NCBI RefSeq assembly: GCF_043555875.1
Contig: NZ_JBIGHW010000009.1
Coordinates: 1 to 64,000, forward strand
DNA length: 64,000 bases
DNA from: Pelomonas margarita
Lineage (GTDB): Bacteria; Pseudomonadota; Gammaproteobacteria; Burkholderiales; Burkholderiaceae_C
Reading direction: 5' to 3'
Shown: positions 16,403 through 24,232 of the stretch, piece after piece
Layout of the letters: every line of letters begins with the position of its first letter
How positions within the stretch are numbered: position 1 is the stretch's first letter
Notes under the pieces: model-generated
Databases searched by the model: none
What the model saw: the letters and a program-made list of their open reading frames with translations, nothing else
Told to the model about the DNA's origin: nothing
Made by a program: the position numbers and the translations under genes

Positions 16403-17275
16403 TCAGGCCGACGCGCCCGCCAGTCCGTCGTCCTTGGCCGGGCTGACGAGGCGCGCTGCCATCTCCTTGCGGAAGCGGTTGAGCTCCTGCACGCTGGCGA
16501 AGCTGCGGTCCATCAGCAGGCTCATGTTGTGCAGGATGCGCTCGACGACCTTGTTTTCCCACACGCTGTCGAACTGGATCTGCGTGTCCAGCCAGCGCTC
16601 CAGCCACTCGGGGTCGGGCAGGCGACTCTGGATGGTGTCGCGCGGGAACAGCTTGGCGTTCACGTGCAGATTGGTGGGGTGCAGCGCCTGGGCCGTACGG
16701 CGGGCGCTGGCCATCAGCACGCCAACCTTGGCGAAGGCGGCACGCGCCTCGTCGCCGAACTTGGCCATGGCGCGCTTCATGTAGCGCAGGTAGGCGCCAC
16801 CGTGGCGAGCCTCGTCGCGCGACAGGGTTTCGTAGATGGCCTTGATGACCGGCTCGGTGTGCCATTCGGCAGCACGGCGGTACCAGTGGTTCAGGCGGAT
16901 CTCGCCGCAGAAGTGCAGCATCAGCGTTTCCAGCGCCGGCGCCGGGTCGAAGTCAAAGCGCACCTCGTGCAGTTCCTGCTCGGTGGGCACGAGGTCGGGG
17001 CGGAAGCGCTTCAGGTACTCCATCAGCACCAAGCTGTGCTTCTGCTCCTCGAAGAACCAGACCGACATGAACGCCGAGAAGTCGCTGTCTTCGCGGTTGT
17101 CGCGCAGGAACATCTCGGTGGCCGGCAGCGCCGACCACTCGGTGATGGCGTTCATCTTGATCGTCTGGGCCTGCTCATCGGTGAGCAGGCTGGCGTCGAA
17201 CTTGTCCCAGGGAATGTCGCTGTCCATGTTCCAGCGCACGGCTTCAAGTTGCTTGAACAGTTCGGGGTAAAGCAT
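16403..17275 (-). CDS. Ferritin-like di-iron domain protein
   Basis: A 290-residue helical protein with two E...ExxH-type metal motifs: E54 region (LPATEMFLRD) with FFEEQKH, and FCGEIRLNHW with SRDEARH. This is the paired-helix arrangement of ferritin-like, ribonucleotide-reductase R2-like or acyl-ACP-desaturase-like di-iron proteins. The substrate is not evident; related proteins in betaproteobacteria are annotated only as ferritin-like. It has no signal peptide, so it acts in the cytoplasm. It stands alone, convergent with the ABC operon. Confidence 0.7.
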   Translation of the reverse strand: MLYPELFKQLEAVRWNMDSDIPWDKFDASLLTDEQAQTIKMNAITEWSALPATEMFLRDNREDSDFSAFMSVWFFEEQKHSLVLMEYLKRFRPDLVPTEQELHEVRFDFDPAPALETLMLHFCGEIRLNHWYRRAAEWHTEPVIKAIYETLSRDEARHGGAYLRYMKRAMAKFGDEARAAFAKVGVLMASARRTAQALHPTNLHVNAKLFPRDTIQSRLPDPEWLERWLDTQIQFDSVWENKVVERILHNMSLLMDRSFASVQELNRFRKEMAARLVSPAKDDGLAGASA

Positions 17276-17660
17276 GGTGAATCCTTGTTTAGAGCCGGGA
17301 TTCTAAAAGTTCGTGCGGCGCGCCGATTTCCGACCTCGTCGGGGCAAGGTCAACCCGTCGGAAAGCCCCATGGAGGCACTGTTTGCAGGTCACTCCTAAC
17401 GCGCGAGGGCAGGCGCCCGGCTACTGCCGCACAGGGCAACAATCGTCACCGGAAGCAGGGACAACAAGACGCCCCGCGCGCCGCCGCACACCCATGCAGG
17501 CTACACACCACAACATGCGACTGCAGCCCACCAAGTGCGGGGCCCTGTCCACAAAACTTAGGCCGCCCAACCTCTCTGAGCGCAGAGCAGCAATCTCGGA
17601 GCCCTTCTCCTCCTCCCTCCCTCATTGGCTTCGAGGCGTTCCGCGGCCGCTTTTACAACC
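17276..17660. other. Long intergenic region without a recognised gene
   Basis: About 385 bases between the ferritin-like gene and the corA terminator. It holds the promoter region of the ferritin-like gene and a pyrimidine-rich stretch near 17596-17625 (TTCTCCTCCTCCCTCCCTC). Short open frames here have no family-like features or ribosome-binding sites. I see no convincing RNA gene. Confidence 0.4.
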
Positions 17661-17688
17661 AGGGCCCGTGTCGCAAGACACGGGCCCT
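17661..17688 (-). terminator. Strong hairpin downstream of corA
   Basis: Twelve-base perfect arms AGGGCCCGTGTC (17661-17672) and GACACGGGCCCT (17677-17688) around a four-base loop begin directly after the corA stop. The following minus-strand sequence is only modestly T-rich (GGTTGT), so termination may be partly Rho-assisted. Confidence 0.7.
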
Positions 17689-17690
17689 CG

Positions 17691-18683
17691 TCATTTCAGC
17701 CACCCCTTGCGGCGGAAGTAAATGAAGGGCGCCGCCACGGACAGCAGCATCAGCGTCAGCGCGAACGGATAGCCCCACTCGGACCGCAACTCCGGCATGT
17801 GCTGAAAGTTCATGCCGTAGATGGACGCGATCAATGTGGGAGGCAGCAGCGCCACGCTGGCCACCGAGAAGATCTTGATGATCTTGTTCTGGTTGATGTT
17901 GATGAAGCCGACCGTGGCGTCCATCAGAAAGTTGATCTTGTCGAACAGGAAGGCCGTGTGCGAGTCCAGCGAGTCGATGTCGCGCAGGATCTGGCGTGAC
18001 TCCTCGAACTGCTCGGCATTCAGCATGCGGCTGCGCATCATGAAGCTGACCGCGCGGCGCGTGTCCATCACGTTGCGCCGGATTCGGCCATTCAAGTCTT
18101 CCTCGCGGGCGATGGAGCCCAGCACCTCACCAGCCTCGGCGTCGGTCACGTCGCTCTTCAGCACGCGGGCGCTGACGGCCTCGAGCTTGTCGTAGATGCC
18201 CTCCAGCACGTCGGCCGAGTACTCGGCGTCGGCGTCGTAGAGCTTCAGCAGCACGTCCTTGGCATCCTCGATCAACGCCGGGATGCGGCGCGCCCGCAGC
18301 CGCAGCAAGCGAAACACCGGCAAGTCCTCGTTGTGCACCGAGAACAGCACGTTGTTGAACAGAATGAAGGCCACGCGCACATTGCGCGCCGACTTGCCGC
18401 CGTCGGCGTCTTCACCGCCCTCGATGAGGAAGTCGGAACGGATGTGCAGTTCGCCGTTGTCTTCCTCGTAGAAACGCGCAGACTCTTCCAGGTCCTCGTC
18501 GACGATGTCTTCGGGGATGGTCAGCCCGAAGCGGTCGCGTATCCAGCCCTTCTCCTCGACGCTGGGGCTCTCCAGGTCGACCCAGATCGGGCGCGATTGC
18601 GCCAGGTCCTCAGCGGTTTCGATTTCTTCCTGGAACAGCCCGCCCTTCAGGCGGCCATTGTCCAGCGTGAACACATTCAGCAT
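17691..18683 (-). CDS. corA: CorA-type magnesium/cobalt transporter
   Basis: A 330-residue protein ending in the CorA signature YGMNFQHMPE, between two transmembrane helices (IIKIFSVASVALLPPTLIASI and FALTLMLLSVAAPFIYF), with a basic C-terminus RRKGWLK. The long N-terminal cytoplasmic domain (about 1-260) would sense Mg2+. CorA forms a pentameric channel for Mg2+ with Co2+ and Ni2+ leakage. The length is normal for the family. It is transcribed away from hpf and ends in a strong hairpin. Confidence 0.93.
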   Translation of the reverse strand: MLNVFTLDNGRLKGGLFQEEIETAEDLAQSRPIWVDLESPSVEEKGWIRDRFGLTIPEDIVDEDLEESARFYEEDNGELHIRSDFLIEGGEDADGGKSARNVRVAFILFNNVLFSVHNEDLPVFRLLRLRARRIPALIEDAKDVLLKLYDADAEYSADVLEGIYDKLEAVSARVLKSDVTDAEAGEVLGSIAREEDLNGRIRRNVMDTRRAVSFMMRSRMLNAEQFEESRQILRDIDSLDSHTAFLFDKINFLMDATVGFININQNKIIKIFSVASVALLPPTLIASIYGMNFQHMPELRSEWGYPFALTLMLLSVAAPFIYFRRKGWLK

Positions 18684-19073
18684 GCATCGTCTCCAGCAGC
18701 GCTGGCAAAGGACGACGCCTGGCGCCGTCCGGGGTGGCGGGGTCAGTCAACCGTCTCACTCCGGGCGGGCGCGGCCTGCTCCAGGCCGCCGGCGGGAGTG
18801 GACGGTCACCGAGGGTGATCGCTGTCCAAGAAGTGCTCCGTAGCGGAAATAGCCGTGGATTATTGCACCCGCGCAGGCCGTGAAAGAAGACTCAAAAACA
18901 AGGCCTGAGCTGAGACAAAAGCACACCGTCATCCCCTTGTCACACCGCCACTTTGCGCGCAGACTGGGCTCGTCGATTTCCCCACTCCCACCCACCTCCG
19001 CTACCCGAAAGACCCCTCCTCCTCCCTCCCTCTCCCCCGTTCTTGGTTCCGTTTTTTTCGACCCATTCCTCTG
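18684..19073. other. corA-hpf intergenic region, pyrimidine-rich
   Basis: About 390 bases between divergent corA and hpf, so it holds both promoters. The segment from about 18979 to 19070 is strongly C/T-rich on the plus strand (CCCACTCCCACCCACCTCC, TCCTCCTCCCTCCCTCTCCC) and leads into the hpf ribosome-binding site. No coding sequence or riboswitch is recognised. Confidence 0.4.
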
Positions 19074-19085
19074 AAAGGAGGCTTT

Positions 19086-19427
19086 ATGAATCTGACGATC
19101 AGTGGCCATCATCTCGAAGTCACCCCGGCGCTGCGCGAATACGTGCTCACCAAGCTGGATCGTGTGACTCGCCACTTCGACCAGGTTGTTGATATCAACG
19201 TCCTGCTGACCGTAGAGAAGCAAAAGGAGAAGGAACGCCGCCAGCGCGCTGAAGTCACGCTGCACGTGAAGGGCCGCGACATCTTTGTCGAGCAGTCCCA
19301 TGAAGACATGTACGCCGCCATCGACCAACTGATGGACAAACTGGACCGCCAGGTCTGCCGGCACAAGGACAAGGTGCAAGACCACCACCACGCCTCGGCC
19401 AAGCGCCTTGAGGTGCCTGCACGCTGA
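19086..19427 (+). CDS. hpf: Ribosome hibernation promoting factor (short HPF)
   Basis: A 113-residue HPF/RaiA-family protein: MNLTISGHHLEVTPALREYV, DQVVDINVLLTVEKQ, AEVTLHVKGRDIFVEQSHEDMYAAIDQLMDKLDRQV. It binds the 30S decoding centre and promotes 100S ribosome dimers in stationary phase. The C-terminal dimerisation domain of long HPF is absent, so this is the short form usual in beta- and gammaproteobacteria. AAAGGAGG four bases before the ATG is a near-ideal ribosome-binding site. The hpf-ptsN-hprK order is conserved in Burkholderiales, where rpoN usually precedes; here corA does. Confidence 0.95.
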   Translation: MNLTISGHHLEVTPALREYVLTKLDRVTRHFDQVVDINVLLTVEKQKEKERRQRAEVTLHVKGRDIFVEQSHEDMYAAIDQLMDKLDRQVCRHKDKVQDHHHASAKRLEVPAR

Positions 19428-19444
19428 TCCCCCCGCGCATCGTC

Positions 19445-19470
19445 AAAGCGGCCTTCGGGCCGCTTTCTCA
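19445..19470 (+). terminator. Terminator after hpf
   Basis: Nine-base arms AAAGCGGCC (19445-19453) and GGCCGCTTT (19458-19466) close a stable TTCG tetraloop, followed by CTCATT. It ends the hpf transcript before ptsN. Confidence 0.8.
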
Positions 19471-19676
19471 TTGCCGCGTCACGCAGCACTCCCCGGCGGC
19501 TGTTGCTGCAGTGCCGCAAAAGCCCGCATTCGGGGGTGACGAAGGACGTTTTCAACGCCTGCAGGGTCACGCCCCCTCCGCAAAACGACGCGCAGTTCCA
19601 TAATCTGCGACTCTGATTGACCCACAGCCGACTGCGGCCGCGCCCACCAGGCGCCCCCGACACGAGGCCCCTGCCC

Positions 19677-20147
19677 ATGAACCGTCTCGCCGCCATCCTG
19701 CCCGCCGACAACGTGTTGGTGAACGTGGATGCGTCCAGCAAGAAGCGCGCCTTCGAACACGCAGGCCTGCTGTTCGAGAACCATCATCAGATGGCCCGCG
19801 CGCTGGTCACCGACAACCTGTTCGCCCGCGAACGCCTCGGGTCCACCGGACTGGGCCATGGCGTGGCCATTCCGCATGGCCGCGTCAAGGGGTTGAAGAA
19901 CCCGCTCGCCGCCGTGCTGCGCCTGCAGCAGCCGATCGCGTTCGACGCGCCGGACGATGAGCCCGTGAGCTTGCTCATCTTTCTGCTCGTGCCCGAGGCC
20001 GCCACGCAGCGACATCTGGAAATCCTGTCCGAAATCGCGGAGATGCTCTCGGACCGCGAGTTGCGAGAACAACTCAAGAGCGAACCGGAAGCGCAGACGC
20101 TGCACAAGCTGATCGCGGCCTGGGAGCCGCTGAAGTCGGTCGCCTGA
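19677..20147 (+). CDS. ptsN: PTS IIA-like nitrogen-regulatory protein (EIIA-Ntr)
   Basis: A 156-residue EIIA protein of the nitrogen phosphotransfer system. The phosphorylated histidine is H67 in GLGHGVAIPHGRV. DEPVSLLIFLLVPE and HLEILSEIAEMLSD are other family blocks. It relays phosphate from PtsP and NPr and controls potassium and nitrogen physiology. The frame is open further upstream, but ATG 19677 (MNRLAAILP) matches the family N-terminus. It lies 73 bases before hprK, as in most Burkholderiales. Confidence 0.95.
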   Translation: MNRLAAILPADNVLVNVDASSKKRAFEHAGLLFENHHQMARALVTDNLFARERLGSTGLGHGVAIPHGRVKGLKNPLAAVLRLQQPIAFDAPDDEPVSLLIFLLVPEAATQRHLEILSEIAEMLSDRELREQLKSEPEAQTLHKLIAAWEPLKSVA

Positions 20148-20220
20148 AAGCGCCTCGCGAAATCCCTGAACAACCATGCGCCGGCCTAGTGCCCGGCGCT
20201 CACGCCCTTCTGGCGGCCCC

Positions 20221-21177
20221 ATGAAACCCACCTCCATCAGTGCCGAGCGGCTGTTTGAAGAGCACCGCGAGGCGCTGCGTTGGGAGTGGATTGCCGGCCA
20301 CGCCCACCCCGAGCGCCGCTTCGACGAAGCCGCCGTGCGTGACGCACAGAGTGCCGCCGACCTGGTGGGCTACCTGAACTACATCCACCCCTACCGGGTG
20401 CAGATCGTCGGCCGCCGCGAGGTGGCCTACCTGAGCCAGGAAAGCACGGAGATCCAGGACCGGCGCATCTCGCGCATCGTCACGCTAGAACCGCCGGTCA
20501 TCATCATTGCCGACGATTCGGTGCCGCCGCCGCGCCTGGTGGCCATGTGCGACCGGGCCGAGATCCCGCTGTTCCGCACCAACGAGTCCGCCGGTCACGT
20601 CATCGACCTGGTGCGCGGCTACCTGTCGCAGCTGTTCGCCAACCGCACGACGCGTCACGGCGTGTTCATGGACATCCTGGGCCTGGGCGTGCTGCTGACC
20701 GGCGAATCGGGCCTGGGCAAGAGCGAACTCGGCCTGGAGCTGATCTCGCGCGGCCATGGCCTGGTGGCCGACGACGCCGTCGACTTCTTCCGCATCGCCC
20801 AGACCGCCATCGAGGGCCGCTGCCCCGAGCTGCTACTGAACCTGCTGGAGGTGCGCGGCATCGGCCTGCTGGACATCAAGGCCATCTTTGGCGAGACGGC
20901 CGTGCGCCGCAAGATGCGCCTCAAGCTCATCGTGCACCTGGTGCGCAAGGAAACGATGGAGCGCGACTTCGAGCGCCTGCCCTACGAGCCGCTGTATGAG
21001 GACGTGCTGGGCATGCCGGTGCGCAAGGTCGTCATCGCTGTGGACGCCGGCCGCAACCTGGCCGTGCTGGTGGAAGCCGCCGTGCGCAACACCATCCTGC
21101 AGCTACGCGGCATCGACACCTACAAAGAGTTCGTCGAGCGCCACCAGCGCGCCATCGACAACGGCTCGATGGACTGA
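20221..21177 (+). CDS. hprK: HPr kinase/phosphorylase
   Basis: A 318-residue HprK. The P-loop is GESGLGKS (161-168), and the family signature EVRGIGLLDIKAIFG follows at about 210-225. HADHPERRF-like N-terminal sequence and LPYEPL near the C-terminus fit. It phosphorylates and dephosphorylates a serine of HPr-type proteins using ATP or pyrophosphate. In proteobacteria it goes with an incomplete PTS used for regulation. ATG 20221 is preferred over the upstream in-frame ATG because it gives the usual length. Confidence 0.95.
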   Translation: MKPTSISAERLFEEHREALRWEWIAGHAHPERRFDEAAVRDAQSAADLVGYLNYIHPYRVQIVGRREVAYLSQESTEIQDRRISRIVTLEPPVIIIADDSVPPPRLVAMCDRAEIPLFRTNESAGHVIDLVRGYLSQLFANRTTRHGVFMDILGLGVLLTGESGLGKSELGLELISRGHGLVADDAVDFFRIAQTAIEGRCPELLLNLLEVRGIGLLDIKAIFGETAVRRKMRLKLIVHLVRKETMERDFERLPYEPLYEDVLGMPVRKVVIAVDAGRNLAVLVEAAVRNTILQLRGIDTYKEFVERHQRAIDNGSMD

Positions 21178-21193
21178 GCCGCTGCGGCGAAGC

Positions 21194-21634
21194 TCAGCCC
21201 TTGTTGGGGCAGTCGGTCTTGATGCAGGTGGCGTACAGCGCCAGCGAATGCTCCTGCAGCTGAAAGCCGCGCTCACTGGCGATGGCGTTCTGGCGCGACT
21301 CGATGCCGGAATCGAAGAACTCCTCGACCTTGCCGCAGTTCAGGCAGACGAGGTGGTCGTGGTGGTGGCCTTCGTTGAGCTCGTAGACGGCCTTGCCGGT
21401 CTCGAAATGGTTGCGGCTGAGCAGGCCGGCCTGCTCGAACTGCTGCAGCACCCGATAGACCGTCGCCAGGCCGATGTCGGCACCGTCGCCGAGCAGGGCC
21501 TTGTAGACATCCTCGGCCGTCATGTGGCGCTGCTGGGCGCGCTGGAAAATCTCCAGGATCTTGATGCGCGGCAGCGTTGCCTTGAGGCCGCTGTTCTTGA
21601 TGTCGCTGGTTTGGGTCTTGGCAGAAGTGGGCAT
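21194..21634 (-). CDS. fur: Ferric uptake regulator
   Basis: A 146-residue Fur-family repressor. The DNA-binding winged helix covers about 15-85 (TLPRIKILEIFQ, AEDVYKALL, IGLATVYRVLQQFEQAGLL). Metal-binding residues are in GHHHDHLVCLNCGKVEEF, giving the His cluster and the first CxxC. It uses Fe2+ as co-repressor for iron uptake genes. The ATG at 21634 gives the usual N-terminus. It is divergent from bamE, with about 100 bases between; this fur/bamE arrangement is widespread in beta- and gammaproteobacteria. Confidence 0.95.
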   Translation of the reverse strand: MPTSAKTQTSDIKNSGLKATLPRIKILEIFQRAQQRHMTAEDVYKALLGDGADIGLATVYRVLQQFEQAGLLSRNHFETGKAVYELNEGHHHDHLVCLNCGKVEEFFDSGIESRQNAIASERGFQLQEHSLALYATCIKTDCPNKG

Positions 21635-21735
21635 GGCGCGTGGGCCGGAGCCCGACAGGGCCCCCGCTAGAATCCGCGCGATCATAGCCAGCCGAGCCCT
21701 CGGCGGGTGTTCTCCGTCCCATCTCCAGCCGCCCC

Positions 21736-22305
21736 ATGCGTCCCCTGCTTGCCTCTCTCCCGCTGCTCGCGCTGCTTGGCGGCTGCTCCTACCTGCCCAA
21801 ATGGGACTCGCTGCCCACCATCACCGGCGACAAGGTGCTGGGCGTGCTGACGCCCTACCGCGTCGAGGTCGTACAGGGCAATGTGCTGACCAAGGAAATG
21901 GTGGCCCGCGTCAAGCCGGGCATGCCCAAGGCGCAGGTGCGCGACCTGCTCGGGTCGCCGCTGCTGACCGACATCTTCCATGAGTCGCGCTGGGACTACC
22001 CGTTCACGATCCGTCGCCAGGGCGCGCCGGAACAGCATCGCCTGGTCGTCGCCGAATTCGACGGCGACAAGCTCAAGACGCTGACCGTGCCCGACGACCT
22101 GCCGACGGAGAACGAGTTCGTCGCGGCCATCAACACCTTCAAGCCCGGCAGCAAGCAGCCCAAGCTGGCCCTGAGCGACGCCGAGCGCGCCGCGCTGCCG
22201 CCACCCAAGAAGAGCGCCGAGGCGGCCCCCACCGCCGCCGCCGAAGGCCCGGCGCCTGGCCGCGTGTACCCGCCGCTGGATGCCAAGACGGGAGCCGGCT
22301 CGTGA
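21736..22305 (+). CDS. bamE: Outer-membrane assembly lipoprotein BamE
   Basis: A 189-residue lipoprotein with a signal peptide ending in the lipobox LLGGC (C17). The BamE/SmpA core is visible: YRVEVVQGNVLTKEMVARV, GMPKAQVRDLLGSPLLTD, WDYPFTI. It is part of the BAM complex that inserts beta-barrel proteins in the outer membrane. The C-terminal ~60 residues are Ala/Pro-rich and longer than in E. coli. Its last codons overlap the dapB start by four bases. Confidence 0.93.
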   Translation: MRPLLASLPLLALLGGCSYLPKWDSLPTITGDKVLGVLTPYRVEVVQGNVLTKEMVARVKPGMPKAQVRDLLGSPLLTDIFHESRWDYPFTIRRQGAPEQHRLVVAEFDGDKLKTLTVPDDLPTENEFVAAINTFKPGSKQPKLALSDAERAALPPPKKSAEAAPTAAAEGPAPGRVYPPLDAKTGAGS

Positions 22306-23042
22306 TCAAGGTTGCCATCACCGGCGCCTCGGGCCGCATGGGCAAGATGCTCATCGAGGCCGTCCAGGCCGCCGACGACTGCACGCTGCACGTCACGCTG
22401 GACAAGGGCGATGACGTGCGCGCCGGCTTGGCCGGTGCAGATGTGCTGATCGACTTCACCCGCCCCGAGGCGACGCTGGAACACCTGGCCATCTGCGCCG
22501 ACCTGGGCGTCAAGGCCGTCGTCGGCACCACTGGCTTTGACGACGCCCAGAAGGCCCAGCTCGCTCAACTGGCCGAGCGCACGGCCATCGTCTTCGCACC
22601 CAACATGAGCGTGGGCGTCAACGTCGTGCTCAAGCTGCTGGACATGGCCGCCCGCGCGCTGGCAGAGGGTTACGACATCGAGATCGTCGAGGCCCACCAC
22701 CGCATGAAGGTTGATGCGCCCAGCGGCACGGCGCTGCAGATGGGCCAGGTCGTCGCCAACGCCGTGGGCCGCGATCTCAAGGAATGCGCCGTCTACGGCC
22801 GCGAAGGCGTCACCGGCGCCCGCGATCCATCGACCATCGGCTTTGCCACCGTGCGCGGCGGCGACATCATCGGCGACCACACCGTACTGTTCGCCGGCAT
22901 CGGCGAGCGCATCGAGGTCAGCCACAAGGCCACCAACCGCAGCATCTACGCCCAGGGCAGCCTGCGCTGCGCGCGCTTCCTGGCCAGCGGCAAGACGACC
23001 GGCCTGTTCGGCATGAACGACGTGCTGGGCTTCAGCCGCTGA
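22302..23042 (+). CDS. dapB: 4-hydroxy-tetrahydrodipicolinate reductase
   Basis: A 246-residue DapB. The NAD(P)-binding motif is GASGRMGKM near the N-terminus, and the active-site region is EIVEAHHRMKVDAPSGTA (His pair and Lys), followed by GFATVRGGDIIGDHTV and SHKATNRSIYA. It reduces the DapA product toward lysine and meso-diaminopimelate for peptidoglycan. The start is GTG, overlapping bamE. The exbB-like gene starts two bases after its stop. Confidence 0.96.
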   Translation: MIKVAITGASGRMGKMLIEAVQAADDCTLHVTLDKGDDVRAGLAGADVLIDFTRPEATLEHLAICADLGVKAVVGTTGFDDAQKAQLAQLAERTAIVFAPNMSVGVNVVLKLLDMAARALAEGYDIEIVEAHHRMKVDAPSGTALQMGQVVANAVGRDLKECAVYGREGVTGARDPSTIGFATVRGGDIIGDHTVLFAGIGERIEVSHKATNRSIYAQGSLRCARFLASGKTTGLFGMNDVLGFSR

Positions 23043-23043
23043 C

Positions 23044-23682
23044 ATGTTCACGACCTTCTGGGGCCAGAGCGATGCCATCGGCCGCGGCGTGGCCGTGCTG
23101 CTGCTGGCCATGTCGGTCAGCGCCTGGGCGCTCATCCTCTGGAAGACCTGGCTGCTGCGCCGCGCGCGCAAAGGCCTGCAGCGCGCCGTGCCGGCGTTCT
23201 GGTCGGCGGCCGGCGTGAACGAGGGCCGCACGGCCCTGCAGAACTTCGACACAGAACGCTTGCTGCTGCCGCTGCTGGACGCCGCCACGGCCGAAACGCG
23301 TGCGGCCACGCTGGACGCTGCCGGTAAGCGTGAATCGCGCCTGACCCGCCGCCTGCGGGACGCGCTACACGCGGTGCTGGCCAAGCTGCAGTTCGGCCAG
23401 GTGCTGATGGCCTCCATCGGCGCGACGGCGCCGTTCGTGGGGCTGTTCGGCACCGTCTGGGGCATCTACCACGCGCTGGTCAGCATCTCGGCTGCCGGCA
23501 ACATCACCATCGAGAAGATCTCGGGGCCCGTAGGCGAGGCGCTGATCATGACGGCCGCGGGCCTGGCGGTCGCCATCCCCGCTGTGCTGGCCTACAACGT
23601 CTTCGGCAAGATGGTGGCGGCCTGCGAGGCCGACCTGGAAGGCTTCGCGCACGACCTGCGTGAGTTGCTGGGCCACGACTGA
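23044..23682 (+). CDS. ExbB/TolQ-type proton channel protein
   Basis: A 212-residue MotA/TolQ/ExbB-family protein with three membrane helices (GVAVLLLAMSVSAWALILWKT; VLMASIGATAPFVGLFGTVWGIYHAL; ALIMTAAGLAVAIPAVLAYN). The APFVGLFGTVWG block is the family hallmark. With the ExbD-like protein encoded next it would use the proton gradient to energise TonB-dependent uptake or Tol functions. No tonB or tolA gene is adjacent, so its partner is uncertain. The stop overlaps the next start (TGATGG). Confidence 0.9.
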   Translation: MFTTFWGQSDAIGRGVAVLLLAMSVSAWALILWKTWLLRRARKGLQRAVPAFWSAAGVNEGRTALQNFDTERLLLPLLDAATAETRAATLDAAGKRESRLTRRLRDALHAVLAKLQFGQVLMASIGATAPFVGLFGTVWGIYHALVSISAAGNITIEKISGPVGEALIMTAAGLAVAIPAVLAYNVFGKMVAACEADLEGFAHDLRELLGHD

Positions 23683-24107
23683 TGGCCTTCGGTCGGCTCG
23701 AACGCCCCGACACCGCTCGCCCCATGAGCGACATCAACATGACGCCGCTGATCGACGTCATGCTGGTGTTGCTGGTGATCTTCATGATCACCGCACCGCT
23801 GATGACCGCCTCGCTGCGGCTGGACCTGCCCAAGAGCGAGGCCGCAACGCCCAGTGACGCGCCCAGCGTCATCGCCGTGGCCATCACACCCGATGGCCAG
23901 CTGCATATCGACGACCAGGCGCTGGATGCAAAGGCCTTCCAGCAACGCATCGCGGACCTGGGCCGCGCCAATCCGCAGCTGGAAGTGCAACTGCGCGCCG
24001 ACCGCAGCGTGCCCTACGGCCAGGTGGCCGAGTTGATCGGCTGGGTGCAGGCGGCAGGGATGAACCGCATCGCCTTCGTCGCGCAGGCCGCCGCTTCCGC
24101 GCCCTGA
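23682..24107 (+). CDS. ExbD/TolR-type energiser protein
   Basis: A 141-residue ExbD/TolR-family protein with one N-terminal membrane helix, MTPLIDVMLVLLVIFMITAP, which holds the conserved proton-relay aspartate. A small periplasmic domain follows (LHIDDQALDAKAFQQRI, EVQLRADRSVPYGQVAELI, GMNRIAFV). It works with the overlapping exbB-like gene. The TonB-dependent receptor at 56-59 kb could be one client. Confidence 0.9.
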   Translation: MAFGRLERPDTARPMSDINMTPLIDVMLVLLVIFMITAPLMTASLRLDLPKSEAATPSDAPSVIAVAITPDGQLHIDDQALDAKAFQQRIADLGRANPQLEVQLRADRSVPYGQVAELIGWVQAAGMNRIAFVAQAAASAP

Positions 24108-24157
24108 CCGAAGGGTTGCGCCTGGGGCGCCACCTACAATTTGGCAAAACTAGACAG

Positions 24158-24232
24158 CCCCCACGCTCGCCGTTGCTCGCTGCCCCCCCGAGGGGGTGTG
24201 TCAGGGGTTTCGGACGGCCGGGCACCCCTGAC
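24158..24232 (+). repeat. Two-hairpin intergenic repeat, copy 1 (before leuS)
   Basis: The first part (24158-24196) reads CCCCCACGCTCGC, a short spacer, GCTCGCTG and a CCCCCCC-GA-GGGGG arm pair. The second part is a dyad TCAGGGGT (24201-24208) and ACCCCTGA (24224-24231) around GGACGGCC. A second copy with the same layout but different dyad arms lies at 26873-26945. The dyad ends one base before the leuS ATG. Confidence 0.65.

Noticed and set aside
17276..17660. Possible small RNA such as 6S RNA in the long intergenic region
   Set aside because: No extended hairpin or promoter-bubble mimic could be made out by eye apart from the corA terminator; a covariance-model scan would be needed.
20176..20220. 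Upstream in-frame ATG extending hprK by 15 codons
   Set aside because: The added residues are Arg/Pro/Ser-rich and not family-like; ATG 20221 gives the normal N-terminus.
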